From assembly GCA_034422355.1 (NCBI GenBank), contig DAOUJS010000019.1:1-64000 (forward strand): a DNA stretch of 64,000 nt, in the 5' to 3' direction. The position numbers and the translations under genes are program-made. Source of the stretch: CATOSP01 sp034422355. Its GTDB lineage: Bacteria > Chloroflexota > Dehalococcoidia > Lucifugimonadales > UBA3495. Of this stretch, positions 52,127-60,494 are shown piece after piece. Positions within the stretch are counted from its first letter, which is position 1. Every line of letters begins with the position of its first letter. Under the pieces are notes generated by a model. It was not told the origin of the DNA. It made no database searches and saw nothing but the letters and a program-made list of their open reading frames with translations.

Positions 52127-52132
52127 ATTATA
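52127..52132 (-). promoter_or_regulatory. -10 element of pyrF
   Basis: A perfect TATAAT on the minus strand, with its last base seven bases from the A of the pyrF ATG; the -35 is poor. This spacing equals the one at the methyltransferase gene. Confidence 0.55.
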
Positions 52133-52255
52133 GGGCCCGCACCGTACCCAGCACATCCATTTCATCTCGATACTTGTCACATTGCCCGGTCCAACGCAAG
52201 TTGTTAGGATTGGCGGTGACCTCAACAGCGAGGCCAACACGAAGGATACCCCCGT

Positions 52256-52945
52256 ATGCAATTGGGTCCCGGCTTAGTGGACGGCATATTCATTAGACGG
52301 TTGAACCGGTTTGCAGCCCTGGTGGACGTGGGGGGACAGGAGGTCATGGTCCACGTTGCCAACTCGGGCCGGATGGGAGAGATGCTGGTCCCCGGCTACC
52401 GGGTCAAGCTCAAACCTGTACGGGGTGAGCATCGCAAGACCAAGTTCGACCTGGCCCTGGTCCAAACGGAGGACACGCTGGTTTCAGCCGATGCCCGGCT
52501 CCCCAACACGCTGGTGGCGGAAGCGCTGGATTCGGGCACGCTCCCCCAATTCAAAGACTATGAGAAGGTGCAACGCGAGGTAACATTCGGCGATAGCCGG
52601 CTTGACCTGATGCTGGAAGGCTGCTCAGGACGTAGCTACATTGAGACCAAGTCCGTCACCCTGGTCGTGGACGGAATTGGCCTGTTCCCCGACGCTCCTA
52701 CCAGCCGTGGAGCCAAACATATGCGCAGCCTTGAGCACGCCGCAGGATCAGGCTACGCCGCTGCGGTGGTGTTCGTAGTGCAACGCAACGACGTTGTATC
52801 CTTCGCCACCAATGATGACGCCGACCCGGAGTTCGCCCAGGTGTTTCGGGAGGCGCTGGCAAAAGGCGTGCAGGCATACGCCTACAAGTGCGACGTCAGC
52901 GAGTCTGCCATTACCTTGTCCAGTCCCCTGCCAATCCGAATCTGA
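52256..52945 (+). CDS. sfsA: SfsA family DNA/RNA nuclease
   Basis: This 229-residue protein shows SfsA motifs: RRLNRFAALVD, VMVHVANSGRMGEMLVPG (HVANSGRMGEM), IETKSVTLVVDGIGLFPDAPTSRGAKHM (IETKSVTL, FPDAPTSRGAKH) and a PD-(D/E)xK-like nuclease core in DLMLEGCSGRSYIETK. SfsA was named for sugar-fermentation stimulation, but the fold is a nuclease. The ATG has GAAGGA nine bases upstream. Its stop overlaps the next start by one base (TGATG), so the two are coupled. Confidence 0.93.
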   Translation: MQLGPGLVDGIFIRRLNRFAALVDVGGQEVMVHVANSGRMGEMLVPGYRVKLKPVRGEHRKTKFDLALVQTEDTLVSADARLPNTLVAEALDSGTLPQFKDYEKVQREVTFGDSRLDLMLEGCSGRSYIETKSVTLVVDGIGLFPDAPTSRGAKHMRSLEHAAGSGYAAAVVFVVQRNDVVSFATNDDADPEFAQVFREALAKGVQAYAYKCDVSESAITLSSPLPIRI

Positions 52946-53694
52946 TGCAGGCCAAGATGAACACCCGCTCCGTCGTTGAGGAAGTGGATCATCCGAATGC
53001 CTCCGGCATGGCTCCGCGGTGGCATGAGTTTCTGTTGGACGTGTATGACCGGCTCTACCACTGCTACGGCCCCCAGGGATGGTGGCCGGGTGATGGTCCT
53101 CTGGAGGTGGTAATCGGAGCAATCTTGACCCAGGCCGCGGCGTGGACCAACGTAGAGCGCGCGTTGAGCAACCTGAAGAACGCGGACTGCATGTCGCTAC
53201 AGGCAATCCACGAATGTCCGCAGGATGAACTGGCCGCCATCATCCGCCCTTCCGGCTACTTCAATGCCAAGGCCCGTAAACTGAAGGCCTTCGCCGCTCA
53301 CATCATCCGACATCACGGCGGCCATCTCGATTCCTTCCTCGCTCGTTGCCAATCGAAGCTACGGAAAGAGCTTCTGAGCATCTACGGCATAGGCCCTGAG
53401 ACCGCCGACGACATAGTCCTGTACGCCGCCCACAAACCGTCTTTCGTTATTGATTCGTACACTCGCAGGATCATCGGTCGGCTTGGGTTCCTCAACGTGG
53501 ACTTGCGTGGCGACTACCACGAGTACCAAGCACTGTTTCACGACAACCTCCCTACCGACACAACTCTTTTCCAGGAGTATCATGCCCTGCTGGACCGCCA
53601 TGCCAAGGACACATGCGCCAAAGCGCCCCGGTGCTCCGGTTGCTGCCTCCTCTCCCTCTGTAACACCGGCCAAGCCACCATCACCGACGCATGA
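52945..53694 (+). CDS. Endonuclease III-related DNA glycosylase
   Basis: This 249-residue protein has an HhH-GPD core, including the hairpin YGIGPETADDIVLYA (about 147-161) and the catalytic aspartate VIDSYTRR (D170). The bifunctional lysine of endonuclease III (after the hairpin GVGRK) is Glu152 here, so it should be a glycosylase without lyase activity, as in MagIII-type 3-methyladenine glycosylases. The C-terminal cysteines (CAKAPRCSGCCLLSLC) resemble the iron-sulfur loop, with C-x5-C-x2-C-x5-C spacing. It is translated from an ATG overlapping the sfsA stop. Confidence 0.88.
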   Translation: MQAKMNTRSVVEEVDHPNASGMAPRWHEFLLDVYDRLYHCYGPQGWWPGDGPLEVVIGAILTQAAAWTNVERALSNLKNADCMSLQAIHECPQDELAAIIRPSGYFNAKARKLKAFAAHIIRHHGGHLDSFLARCQSKLRKELLSIYGIGPETADDIVLYAAHKPSFVIDSYTRRIIGRLGFLNVDLRGDYHEYQALFHDNLPTDTTLFQEYHALLDRHAKDTCAKAPRCSGCCLLSLCNTGQATITDA

Positions 53695-53871
53695 TGGACC
53701 GGGTTAGCGGCCATGAGCCGCCGTCGAGGGCCCGCATTGACCCATTTGGCGGACCGTTGCTATCATGGCCTGCAAAGGCCCCAACGGCAGGTCGTGGCTT
53801 ATCCCGGATGCTGGGCACCCCTGCCAGAGTCCCATTGACATATTCTCCAGACTCTCCAGGAGGCTGAAGCT

Positions 53872-54222
53872 ATGCAGGTTGCGCGGCTTTATACAGGCGA
53901 CGACGGCGAGTCCCACTTCGAGGAACTGGACCTTCCCTACGAGAAAATTGCCGACGCCGAGAGAACAGCAATGCAGGATGCCACGGGCATCCAGTTCCGC
54001 CGCAATCCTCCCGGCCACTTCAGCGACTTCCACGTCGCTCCGCGCCGCCAGTACGTGATCACCCTCGAGGGGCAAGTTGAGATCGGGCTTGGCGACGGCA
54101 CCAAGCGAGTCTTTGGTCCCGGGGACGTGATGCTTGCTGACGATCTCACGGGCCGGGGCCACACCACCGGCGTCTACGGCGACGTGACGCGGGTTTCCAT
54201 TGCCATTCCCTTGGTCGACTAG
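53872..54222 (+). CDS. Cupin-domain protein
   Basis: This 116-residue single cupin domain has GHFSDFHVAPRRQYVITLEGQVEIGLGDGTKRVFGPGDVMLADDLTGRGHTT (parts HFSDFHVAPRRQYVITLEG and GPGDVMLADDLTGRGH) with histidines that could bind a metal. CAGGAGG precedes the ATG. It is adjacent to a hydrolase gene 20 bases downstream, which suggests a joint catabolic role. The substrate is unknown. Confidence 0.82.
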   Translation: MQVARLYTGDDGESHFEELDLPYEKIADAERTAMQDATGIQFRRNPPGHFSDFHVAPRRQYVITLEGQVEIGLGDGTKRVFGPGDVMLADDLTGRGHTTGVYGDVTRVSIAIPLVD

Positions 54223-54241
54223 CCGCCAGCAGGAGGCACCC

Positions 54242-55048
54242 ATGCCTACGGTGCAACTCGACCCCACCCTGGAGATGTACTACGAGGACGACGACTACAC
54301 CGACCCTTGGCGCACGCCGGAAACCGTTGTCCTCCACCACGGCAACGCCAAGAGTTCCCGCCTCTGGTATGCCTGGGTGCCACTTCTGGCCCGCCAGTAC
54401 CGGGTAATCCGGCTGGATGCCAGGGGTTTCGGACGTTCCAGCGTGCCTCCGCAAGGGTACGATTGGTCCCTCAGCAACTTCGCCTCAGACCTGCTCGCCC
54501 TCCTCGACCACTTGGAGTTGGACAAGGTTCACCTGATTGGAGAGACCGTTGGCGGTACCATTTCTCTCCAATTTGCCTATGAGCACCCCGAGCGGTTGCA
54601 TTCCCTGACCGTCTGCACCTCTCCTTACAAATTCGCTGGCGTCTCCACCTACCAGGACTATTATCGCCTGGTGCAGGAGAAAGGAGTGGCAGGCTGGGCC
54701 CGCGCCACCGGAGACCGGAGAGTCGATCCCAACAGCGACCCGGCCCACCACCAATGGTACATCGAGCAGATGTCCAACACCTCGCAGCGTGTGGTGCTGG
54801 AGACCCTGGCCTATCTGTCGACTCAGGATCTGTCGGATGTGCTTCCTCAAATCCAGACACCCACGCTGGTCCTGGTAGCCGAGGACAGCGTTGCCAACAA
54901 CCCCGACCGCACCGTGGGGATGGCCCGATTGTTGCCCGACGCACGGCTTTTGGAAATACCTGGCACGAGCGGGTACGTGCAGCACTCGGCGCCGGAAAAG
55001 TGCGTAGCCGTATGGCAGGAATTCATAGGCAACCTGGGCGGCCGGTAG
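54242..55048 (+). CDS. Alpha/beta hydrolase with Thr at the nucleophile position
   Basis: This 268-residue alpha/beta-fold protein has an oxyanion-side HHGNAKSSRLW, the segment LDARGFGRS and, at the nucleophile elbow (residues 100-104), GETVG instead of GxSxG, so Thr102 would be the nucleophile. The catalytic acid region TPTLVLVAEDSV is kept, but the His region reads IPGTSGYVQHS, without the standard GH. The triad may be degenerate or rearranged. GGAGG precedes ATG 54242, and the cupin gene lies just upstream. It might be inactive, or a C-C hydrolase or acyltransferase variant. Confidence 0.82.
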   Translation: MPTVQLDPTLEMYYEDDDYTDPWRTPETVVLHHGNAKSSRLWYAWVPLLARQYRVIRLDARGFGRSSVPPQGYDWSLSNFASDLLALLDHLELDKVHLIGETVGGTISLQFAYEHPERLHSLTVCTSPYKFAGVSTYQDYYRLVQEKGVAGWARATGDRRVDPNSDPAHHQWYIEQMSNTSQRVVLETLAYLSTQDLSDVLPQIQTPTLVLVAEDSVANNPDRTVGMARLLPDARLLEIPGTSGYVQHSAPEKCVAVWQEFIGNLGGR

Positions 55049-55055
55049 CCAGGAG

Positions 55056-56561
55056 TTGCCGCCGCCTTCACAGGGAATTTCTCCCCGGCTATCCAAGTCC
55101 AGGTTTCTGGCGGGCCTGCAATGCCTGAAAAGGCTCTATCTGGAATGCTACCACCGTGAGCTTGCCGACCCGATAGACCCCAACCGGCAGGCGATTTTCG
55201 ATGCCGGGACGGCGGTCGGCGAACTGGCTAGAGAACGATTCCCCGGCGGCACGCTCGTCGAGGAGCCATACTTCGCCCATGCTCAGGCAGTAGCGTCAAC
55301 GGTGGCCTTGCTGTCCGACCCACACGTTCCGGCATTGTATGAAGCGGCTTTCGCATTCGAGGACATTAGGACCAGGATTGATATCCTTCTCCGATGCGGC
55401 GATGGGAGATTCGACCTCATTGAGGTCAAGTCAACCACCAGCGCCAAGCAGGAGCACATCCCGGACGTCGCAGTCCAGATGTATACCGTGGAGGGGGCTG
55501 GAACTCCCATTAGACGAGCCTTCCTGATGCACGTCAATAACACCTACGTGTACCAGGGTGGGGACCACAACTTGGACGAACTGTTCTCCCTGAAAGACGT
55601 CACGGAAGAGGCCAGGGCATACGCCGCGGAAGAGACGCCTTACGCATTGGCGCAGATGCGGGAGTCACTGCAACTGGCCGAGACATTGGACATCGGCACC
55701 GGACGACACTGCACTACCCCTCATACGTGCCCGTTCTTCGGACACTGCCATCAGGGCGAACCGGAACACCCGATTCGGCATTTGCCAGGGTTACGTCAGA
55801 AGAATTATGAAGTCCTGAAGGAATCAGGAATCGAGGACATCGGCAGCATACCGCCGGATTTCACCGGTCTCTCCGAGTTGCAGGTCAGGGTGCGGGAGAG
55901 CGTAATTTCAGGGAAACCTTTTGCCAGCGCAGACCTGTCATCCAGGCTGGGAGTAATCGATTTTCCGGCGAGCTTCCTGGACTTTGAGACCGTCGGCTTG
56001 GCCGTTCCGATGATCGTGGGGACCCGGCCTTACGAGAGTATCCCATTTCAGTGGTCCCTTCACATAATGGATTCCGACGGAGGACTGACGCATCACTGGT
56101 TTCTGCACGACGGCCCCGGAGACCCGAGGGAGCAGCTTATAACCAGTCTGCTGGATGCTATCCCTACTCAAGGCACGTTGGTCGCCTATTCCGGTTATGA
56201 AGCGGCCGTGATGAAGGGGTTGGCAGAAGCCTTCCCCCAGTACGAGGCACGACTGCTGGGCATATGCGACCGGGTTGTAGACCTGTTACGGATAATCAGG
56301 GGCAACTACTACCATCCCGAATTCCACGGCAGCTTTTCCATCAAGTCGGTGCTCCCGGCACTGGCGCCTGACCTGGCCTACGACGATCTGGAAGTCCCGG
56401 ATGGTTTGGCCGCCTCGGCATCCTACGCCCAACTGATTGCCGGGGAAATGCCCCAGTCCGACAGAGACCGGATAAGGGCCGCTCTGCTCGCCTATTGCGA
56501 AAGGGACACGGAGGCGATGGTCCGTGTCTTCAAGGCGCTGTTGGCGGAATCCGGCGGCTAA
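55056..56561 (+). CDS. Cas4-like nuclease fused to DEDD exonuclease-like domain (DUF2779)
   Basis: The N-terminal half (about 1-220) looks like a Cas4/AddB-type iron-sulfur nuclease: an early cysteine in LQCLKRLYLECYH, a PD-(D/E)xK core in TRIDILLRCGDGRFDLIEVKST (RIDILL, LIEVKSTT), and later CTTPHTCPFFGHC. The C-terminal half (about 300-495) has LDFETVGLAVP, AYSGYEAAVMKGLAEAF, CDRVVDLLRIIRGNYYHPEFHGSFSIKSVL (CDRVVDLL, GSFSIKSVLP) and LAYCERDTEAM, the acidic set of a DEDD exonuclease. A TTG at 55056, eight bases after the hydrolase stop, is the only upstream start in frame; translation is probably coupled. Confidence 0.8.
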   Translation: MPPPSQGISPRLSKSRFLAGLQCLKRLYLECYHRELADPIDPNRQAIFDAGTAVGELARERFPGGTLVEEPYFAHAQAVASTVALLSDPHVPALYEAAFAFEDIRTRIDILLRCGDGRFDLIEVKSTTSAKQEHIPDVAVQMYTVEGAGTPIRRAFLMHVNNTYVYQGGDHNLDELFSLKDVTEEARAYAAEETPYALAQMRESLQLAETLDIGTGRHCTTPHTCPFFGHCHQGEPEHPIRHLPGLRQKNYEVLKESGIEDIGSIPPDFTGLSELQVRVRESVISGKPFASADLSSRLGVIDFPASFLDFETVGLAVPMIVGTRPYESIPFQWSLHIMDSDGGLTHHWFLHDGPGDPREQLITSLLDAIPTQGTLVAYSGYEAAVMKGLAEAFPQYEARLLGICDRVVDLLRIIRGNYYHPEFHGSFSIKSVLPALAPDLAYDDLEVPDGLAASASYAQLIAGEMPQSDRDRIRAALLAYCERDTEAMVRVFKALLAESGG

Positions 56562-56664
56562 TGCAGCCTTGCCCACGGTCACCAGCAATACTACATCAGC
56601 GTCAGGCGCACAAGGGGAAAGGGAAAGTCTCGGCTCCTTAGCCGGGATTGCGTATTCTGACCTG

Positions 56665-57441
56665 CTAGAAGAGGGACTTGGACTGACCCCCGTCTACGTT
56701 GATGCAGGCGCCGGTCACCAGGTCGGCCCTGTCGGACGCCAGGAAGGCAACCATCTCACCGATGGGTTCGGGCCAGCCGAACTTCCCCGCGGGCAGGTTC
56801 CGGTCGATGAATTCGGCGACGACCTCCGGGGTATTGTTCTGCTGGAACCGGTCCCAGGTGCTGCCTGGAAAGTCGATGGACCCGGGGGCCACGCAGTTGA
56901 CTCGCACGTTCAGCGGCGCAAGTTGCAGGGCTAGGTGCTTGGAGAAGGCAATCAGGCCCGCCTTGGCCGTCATGTAGTCGATTGACCCGCCGTGTTCCCG
57001 CCCGTAGATGGACGATATGTTGATGATGCGCCCCCAATTCTGTTCCTTCATGTGAGGCAGCACCATCGCTGCCAACCGTACCGCGCAGACCAGGTTTACC
57101 TCCAACCCCTCGCGGAACTGCTCAAGGCTGGTCTCCTCGAAGACCACTGAGCCGCGCCGGCCCCCGACATTGTTCACCAGGATGTCGGGATGGCCCAGGT
57201 GGTCGATGGTCTCCTGGTGGAAACGAAGGGCGTCATCCTCGCTGGTAACATCGGCCTCGGTGCCGTGGGCCTGGTATCCGAGGCCGCGAAACTCGCCTAC
57301 TGTCTCCTCCAGCGTCTCAGCGCCCCGGGCACAGATGGAAACCTTGCAGCCTTCCCGGGCCAGCGCCAGGGCCGCTTGACGCCCCAAACCCCGACTCCCG
57401 CCGGTGATCATCGCAACCTTGCCTTCCAGTCCCAGGTCCAT
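56665..57441 (-). CDS. Short-chain dehydrogenase/reductase (SDR)
   Basis: This 258-residue NAD(P) enzyme has the cofactor loop ITGGSRGLGRQAALA, LVNNVGGRRGS, the catalytic serine in IINISSIYGREHGG, the Tyr/Lys pair in DYMTAKAGLIAFSKHLA and VTGACINVDGGQSKSLF. The start at ATG 57441 has GGAGG five bases upstream; an in-frame ATG 12 bases above is possible. The classical SDR fold leaves the substrate open (3-hydroxyacyl, glucose or steroid types). It is divergent from the RND exporter gene. Confidence 0.9.
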   Translation of the reverse strand: MDLGLEGKVAMITGGSRGLGRQAALALAREGCKVSICARGAETLEETVGEFRGLGYQAHGTEADVTSEDDALRFHQETIDHLGHPDILVNNVGGRRGSVVFEETSLEQFREGLEVNLVCAVRLAAMVLPHMKEQNWGRIINISSIYGREHGGSIDYMTAKAGLIAFSKHLALQLAPLNVRVNCVAPGSIDFPGSTWDRFQQNNTPEVVAEFIDRNLPAGKFGWPEPIGEMVAFLASDRADLVTGACINVDGGQSKSLF

Positions 57442-57791
57442 AGCGGCCTCCATTAACCTGTAGCGTTAACCCAGGGGAACCCCAATACTCAATAAACGCC
57501 TTGCGGGCGCCCCCAGTCTAGCAGTGAAATTATAGCGGCTGGACTGACCCCGTGCACCTCGCTGCGCTGGACGCTACCCGCGCCCCGAAACAGCCCAAGC
57601 CCCCAGCTAGGTATTTGTGCCTGCCAATGAGATAATCTATAGGATGCAGACCTGTAAACCGATAACGAAGAGATGCAGGCTACGCCCACTTGCGCGCCCG
57701 GTAAGGCCATCGTATTTCCAATCAGTTCAACCCAGAACGAAATGACAATTATCCCTGACCGTGGGGCGGCAGTGAGGCCGCACAGCGACCG
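57442..57791. other. Intergenic region between SDR and RND exporter
   Basis: On the minus strand a TATAAT lies at 57528-57533 about 90 bases before the SDR start. On the plus strand TTGTGC (about 57615-57620), 17 bases and TATAGG could drive the exporter. No gene was recognised. Confidence 0.4.
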
Positions 57792-60374
57792 TTGATCCCA
57801 TCCAATCGCAACAACCTCGCGGTAACCGCCGCTGACTTCCTGACCCGGCGTTCCGGCTGGACCATCGCCATAATCCTGGCATTGACCGTAGTCCTGCTGA
57901 TTCCCACGTTCCTGATGCGGCCCATGGAACAGGCTTCCCAAGACCCTGGTGGTCCGGTATTCGACCTGCAAGAACTGGTCAACGACCGCTTCACTACCCG
58001 ATTTCACATCTACAGCTTCATCGTTGAGGACCGCCAGGGGGATATTCTGCGCCAGGCTCCCCTGTGGGAGCTCTACCAGAATGAGCGGGCCCTGCGGGAA
58101 TCGGACCTGAAGGGATTCCTGTTCAGCGGGTACGACGTGGACAGCGGCCGGCGTCTCCAGGGCATCTTCACCATCGCCGACGCTGTCCAGGCCCTGCTCA
58201 GCCTCGACCCCCGCACCAACATCACCCTGGAAACCGCCACCGACGCGCAGGTAAAGGAAGCCGTGGCCCGCATCCTTGCCAGCCCGGCCGGAGAGTTTTT
58301 GCGCGCATCGCTGTCCAAAGACGCCACCTCCCGGACCATCATGGTTGATGGACTGGAAGTGGTGGAGTGGCGCGCCAAAGCCCTGTCGGTCTTCCTGGCC
58401 GCAGATAACGAGAAACTGGGTGGCGGCCCATTGAGCATCGGTCTGACCAACGACGCAACCGCGCTGGGGAAGGAGCGTTTCGGTCGCCGGACCCAGGAAA
58501 TTCTCCGAGGCCAGCAAGATTCCTACCGACTGTGGGGGCTGGCGATTGACGTAAACCTGACCTCACTGGAGCAGGGGCGGACTGCTGTTCCATTCATCGC
58601 TGCCACCGTGGTCCTGGTGCTGGTGGTCGTTGGCGTGACCCTCCGCTCCGTCAGGGCGGTAGGCTTGGGATTTTGCGGACTCCTGATCCTCTTGGTCTGG
58701 CTAAAGGGAATATCGAACCTGATTGGACTGAAGTCGTCACTAACTCTGGACCTCATCGTGCCAATAGCCATGATTTCCCTGGGCGCCGACTTCATGATAC
58801 ACGCCGTCCACAGGTACAACGAGGAACGGGAACACTTCCCGCACCCCGCCCCCGCGTTAAGGGCCGGGCTGGCAGGCGTTATGGGTGCGCTGGTCCTGGC
58901 CACCCTCTCCGACGGCATCGCATTCCTGGCCAATGTGACCTCTGGCATCGAAACTATCATCGGTTTCGGCATAGCAGCGGGGGTTGCTGTCCTGTCCAGT
59001 TTCGTAATCATGGGCATTCTCATCCCTCTGGCGCTGATGCGGTTGGACCAAAGGAAGGCTCCTAATTATTCTCAACTCACCCCAGTGGAGGACAGGCAGG
59101 ATGCAGGCGAACCCGTGGGAGCTCATCCATCACGTAGCCGGATCGCCTGGGTGGTAGTCGAGTTGGCAAAAGCCCCCTGGGCAGTGCTGCCGCTTGCCGC
59201 AGTAATAACATCGACAGCAGTCTACTTGTCCTTTCAACTGGAACCCAAGCTGGACATCAAAGACTTCTTCGACTCCGATTCAGATTTCGTGGTGGGTCTC
59301 GACAAACTGGAGGAACACACTTCCGAAACCGTGGCCGGTGAACCAGCGGTCATCTACGTGGAAGGCGACCTTACGGCACGAGAGTCGCTGGACGCCTTGA
59401 AGGACTTGCTGGACCGACTCTCGGCCAACGAGACTCTGGGCAATACCGAGGACGGAAGTGTGTCCCTCTATAACCGGACGGTGTTCGACCTGCTGCGCCG
59501 AGTCACCGAGTCCCCTGTTGCCCGTCAGCGGGTGCTGGAGGCAACGGGGGTCTCGATATCCGACGTCGACGCCGACGGGATTCCCGACACCCCCGAGCAG
59601 ACCCGCGCAGCCTACGACTACATGATTGACAATGGAGTGCCCCTGGACGGGCAGACAACGGCGTATGCCCCCCTTCAGGTGCGGGAAGTGCTCTACCACG
59701 ACGGCGAGAAACAAGCCATCATCTTCATCATCGGAGTGCTCGGTTCCCGGGAACAGGCCAACCTGAGGAGGTCTCGGGAGTCGCTTGAGCAGGACCTGGC
59801 GCCCTCACGCGAGGTGACATCCATCACGGAAGCTCGATTTACCGGCTCTCCCTTCGCACGTGAAGCAACCCTGACAGCTACCACGCGGGCGCTTACGATA
59901 TCATTGCCGGTTGCGGTTGCGGCCTGTCTGTTGCTGCTCACAATCTGGATGCGTTCATTCGGCTTCGCCGTGGTGACCATAGTCCCCATCGGGCTGGTCG
60001 TGTCGTGGCTCTACGCCTTCATGTACCTGGCCGGGTACAGTCTCAACTTCGTCACCGCGACGATAGCCGCCGTTTCAATCGGGGTTGGCATAGACTACTC
60101 CATACACATGACCCAACGCTTCCGACAGGAGCTGGCGAAGAATTGTTCGCCAGTCCCGGCCCTGTGGGCCGCCGCAACCGGAACTGGGGTCGCACTGGCG
60201 GGTTCGGCGGCGTCCAGCATCATTGGGTTCGCCGTTCTGGGATTCGCTCCCATGCCCCTCTTCTCCACCTACGGCGTGATCTCGGCGGTAATGATATTGA
60301 TGGCCGCCATTGCCTCGCTGTTAGTGCTCCCATCCCTGCTCCTCATCGTGGCCCGTCTGAAACGGAGCCCGTGA
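57792..60374 (+). CDS. RND/MMPL-family exporter
   Basis: This 860-residue membrane protein is built of two related halves, each with one transmembrane helix, a large periplasmic loop (about 40-265 and about 465-690) and a bundle of about five helices. Typical helix motifs are LGADFMIHAVHRYNEEREHFP (GADFMIHAVHRYNEE) in the first half and VGIDYSIHMTQRFRQEL in the second, and the ends ALWAAATGTGVALAGSAASSIIGFAVLG and ALRAGLAGVMGALVLATLSDGIAF (parts). It belongs to the hydrophobe/amphiphile exporter HAE3-MMPL branch. The TTG start has a weak GAGG far upstream. Lipid or hopanoid export is possible but unproven. Confidence 0.87.
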   Translation: MIPSNRNNLAVTAADFLTRRSGWTIAIILALTVVLLIPTFLMRPMEQASQDPGGPVFDLQELVNDRFTTRFHIYSFIVEDRQGDILRQAPLWELYQNERALRESDLKGFLFSGYDVDSGRRLQGIFTIADAVQALLSLDPRTNITLETATDAQVKEAVARILASPAGEFLRASLSKDATSRTIMVDGLEVVEWRAKALSVFLAADNEKLGGGPLSIGLTNDATALGKERFGRRTQEILRGQQDSYRLWGLAIDVNLTSLEQGRTAVPFIAATVVLVLVVVGVTLRSVRAVGLGFCGLLILLVWLKGISNLIGLKSSLTLDLIVPIAMISLGADFMIHAVHRYNEEREHFPHPAPALRAGLAGVMGALVLATLSDGIAFLANVTSGIETIIGFGIAAGVAVLSSFVIMGILIPLALMRLDQRKAPNYSQLTPVEDRQDAGEPVGAHPSRSRIAWVVVELAKAPWAVLPLAAVITSTAVYLSFQLEPKLDIKDFFDSDSDFVVGLDKLEEHTSETVAGEPAVIYVEGDLTARESLDALKDLLDRLSANETLGNTEDGSVSLYNRTVFDLLRRVTESPVARQRVLEATGVSISDVDADGIPDTPEQTRAAYDYMIDNGVPLDGQTTAYAPLQVREVLYHDGEKQAIIFIIGVLGSREQANLRRSRESLEQDLAPSREVTSITEARFTGSPFAREATLTATTRALTISLPVAVAACLLLLTIWMRSFGFAVVTIVPIGLVVSWLYAFMYLAGYSLNFVTATIAAVSIGVGIDYSIHMTQRFRQELAKNCSPVPALWAAATGTGVALAGSAASSIIGFAVLGFAPMPLFSTYGVISAVMILMAAIASLLVLPSLLLIVARLKRSP

Positions 60375-60494
60375 GATTCTGACCCGCCGTGGATGGGAGT
60401 TCCCACAAAAGCGGCGTGATATAATACCGCGAAGCAAGCGGCGACCGGCGAAGTCTGCCGATTCTGCCTCGATTCCCAGACCAGGGGGCCCCGG

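Noticed and set aside
57489..58517. 342-codon frame on the minus strand opposite the RND exporter
   Set aside because: It lies opposite a strong membrane-protein gene and has no motif or start signal.
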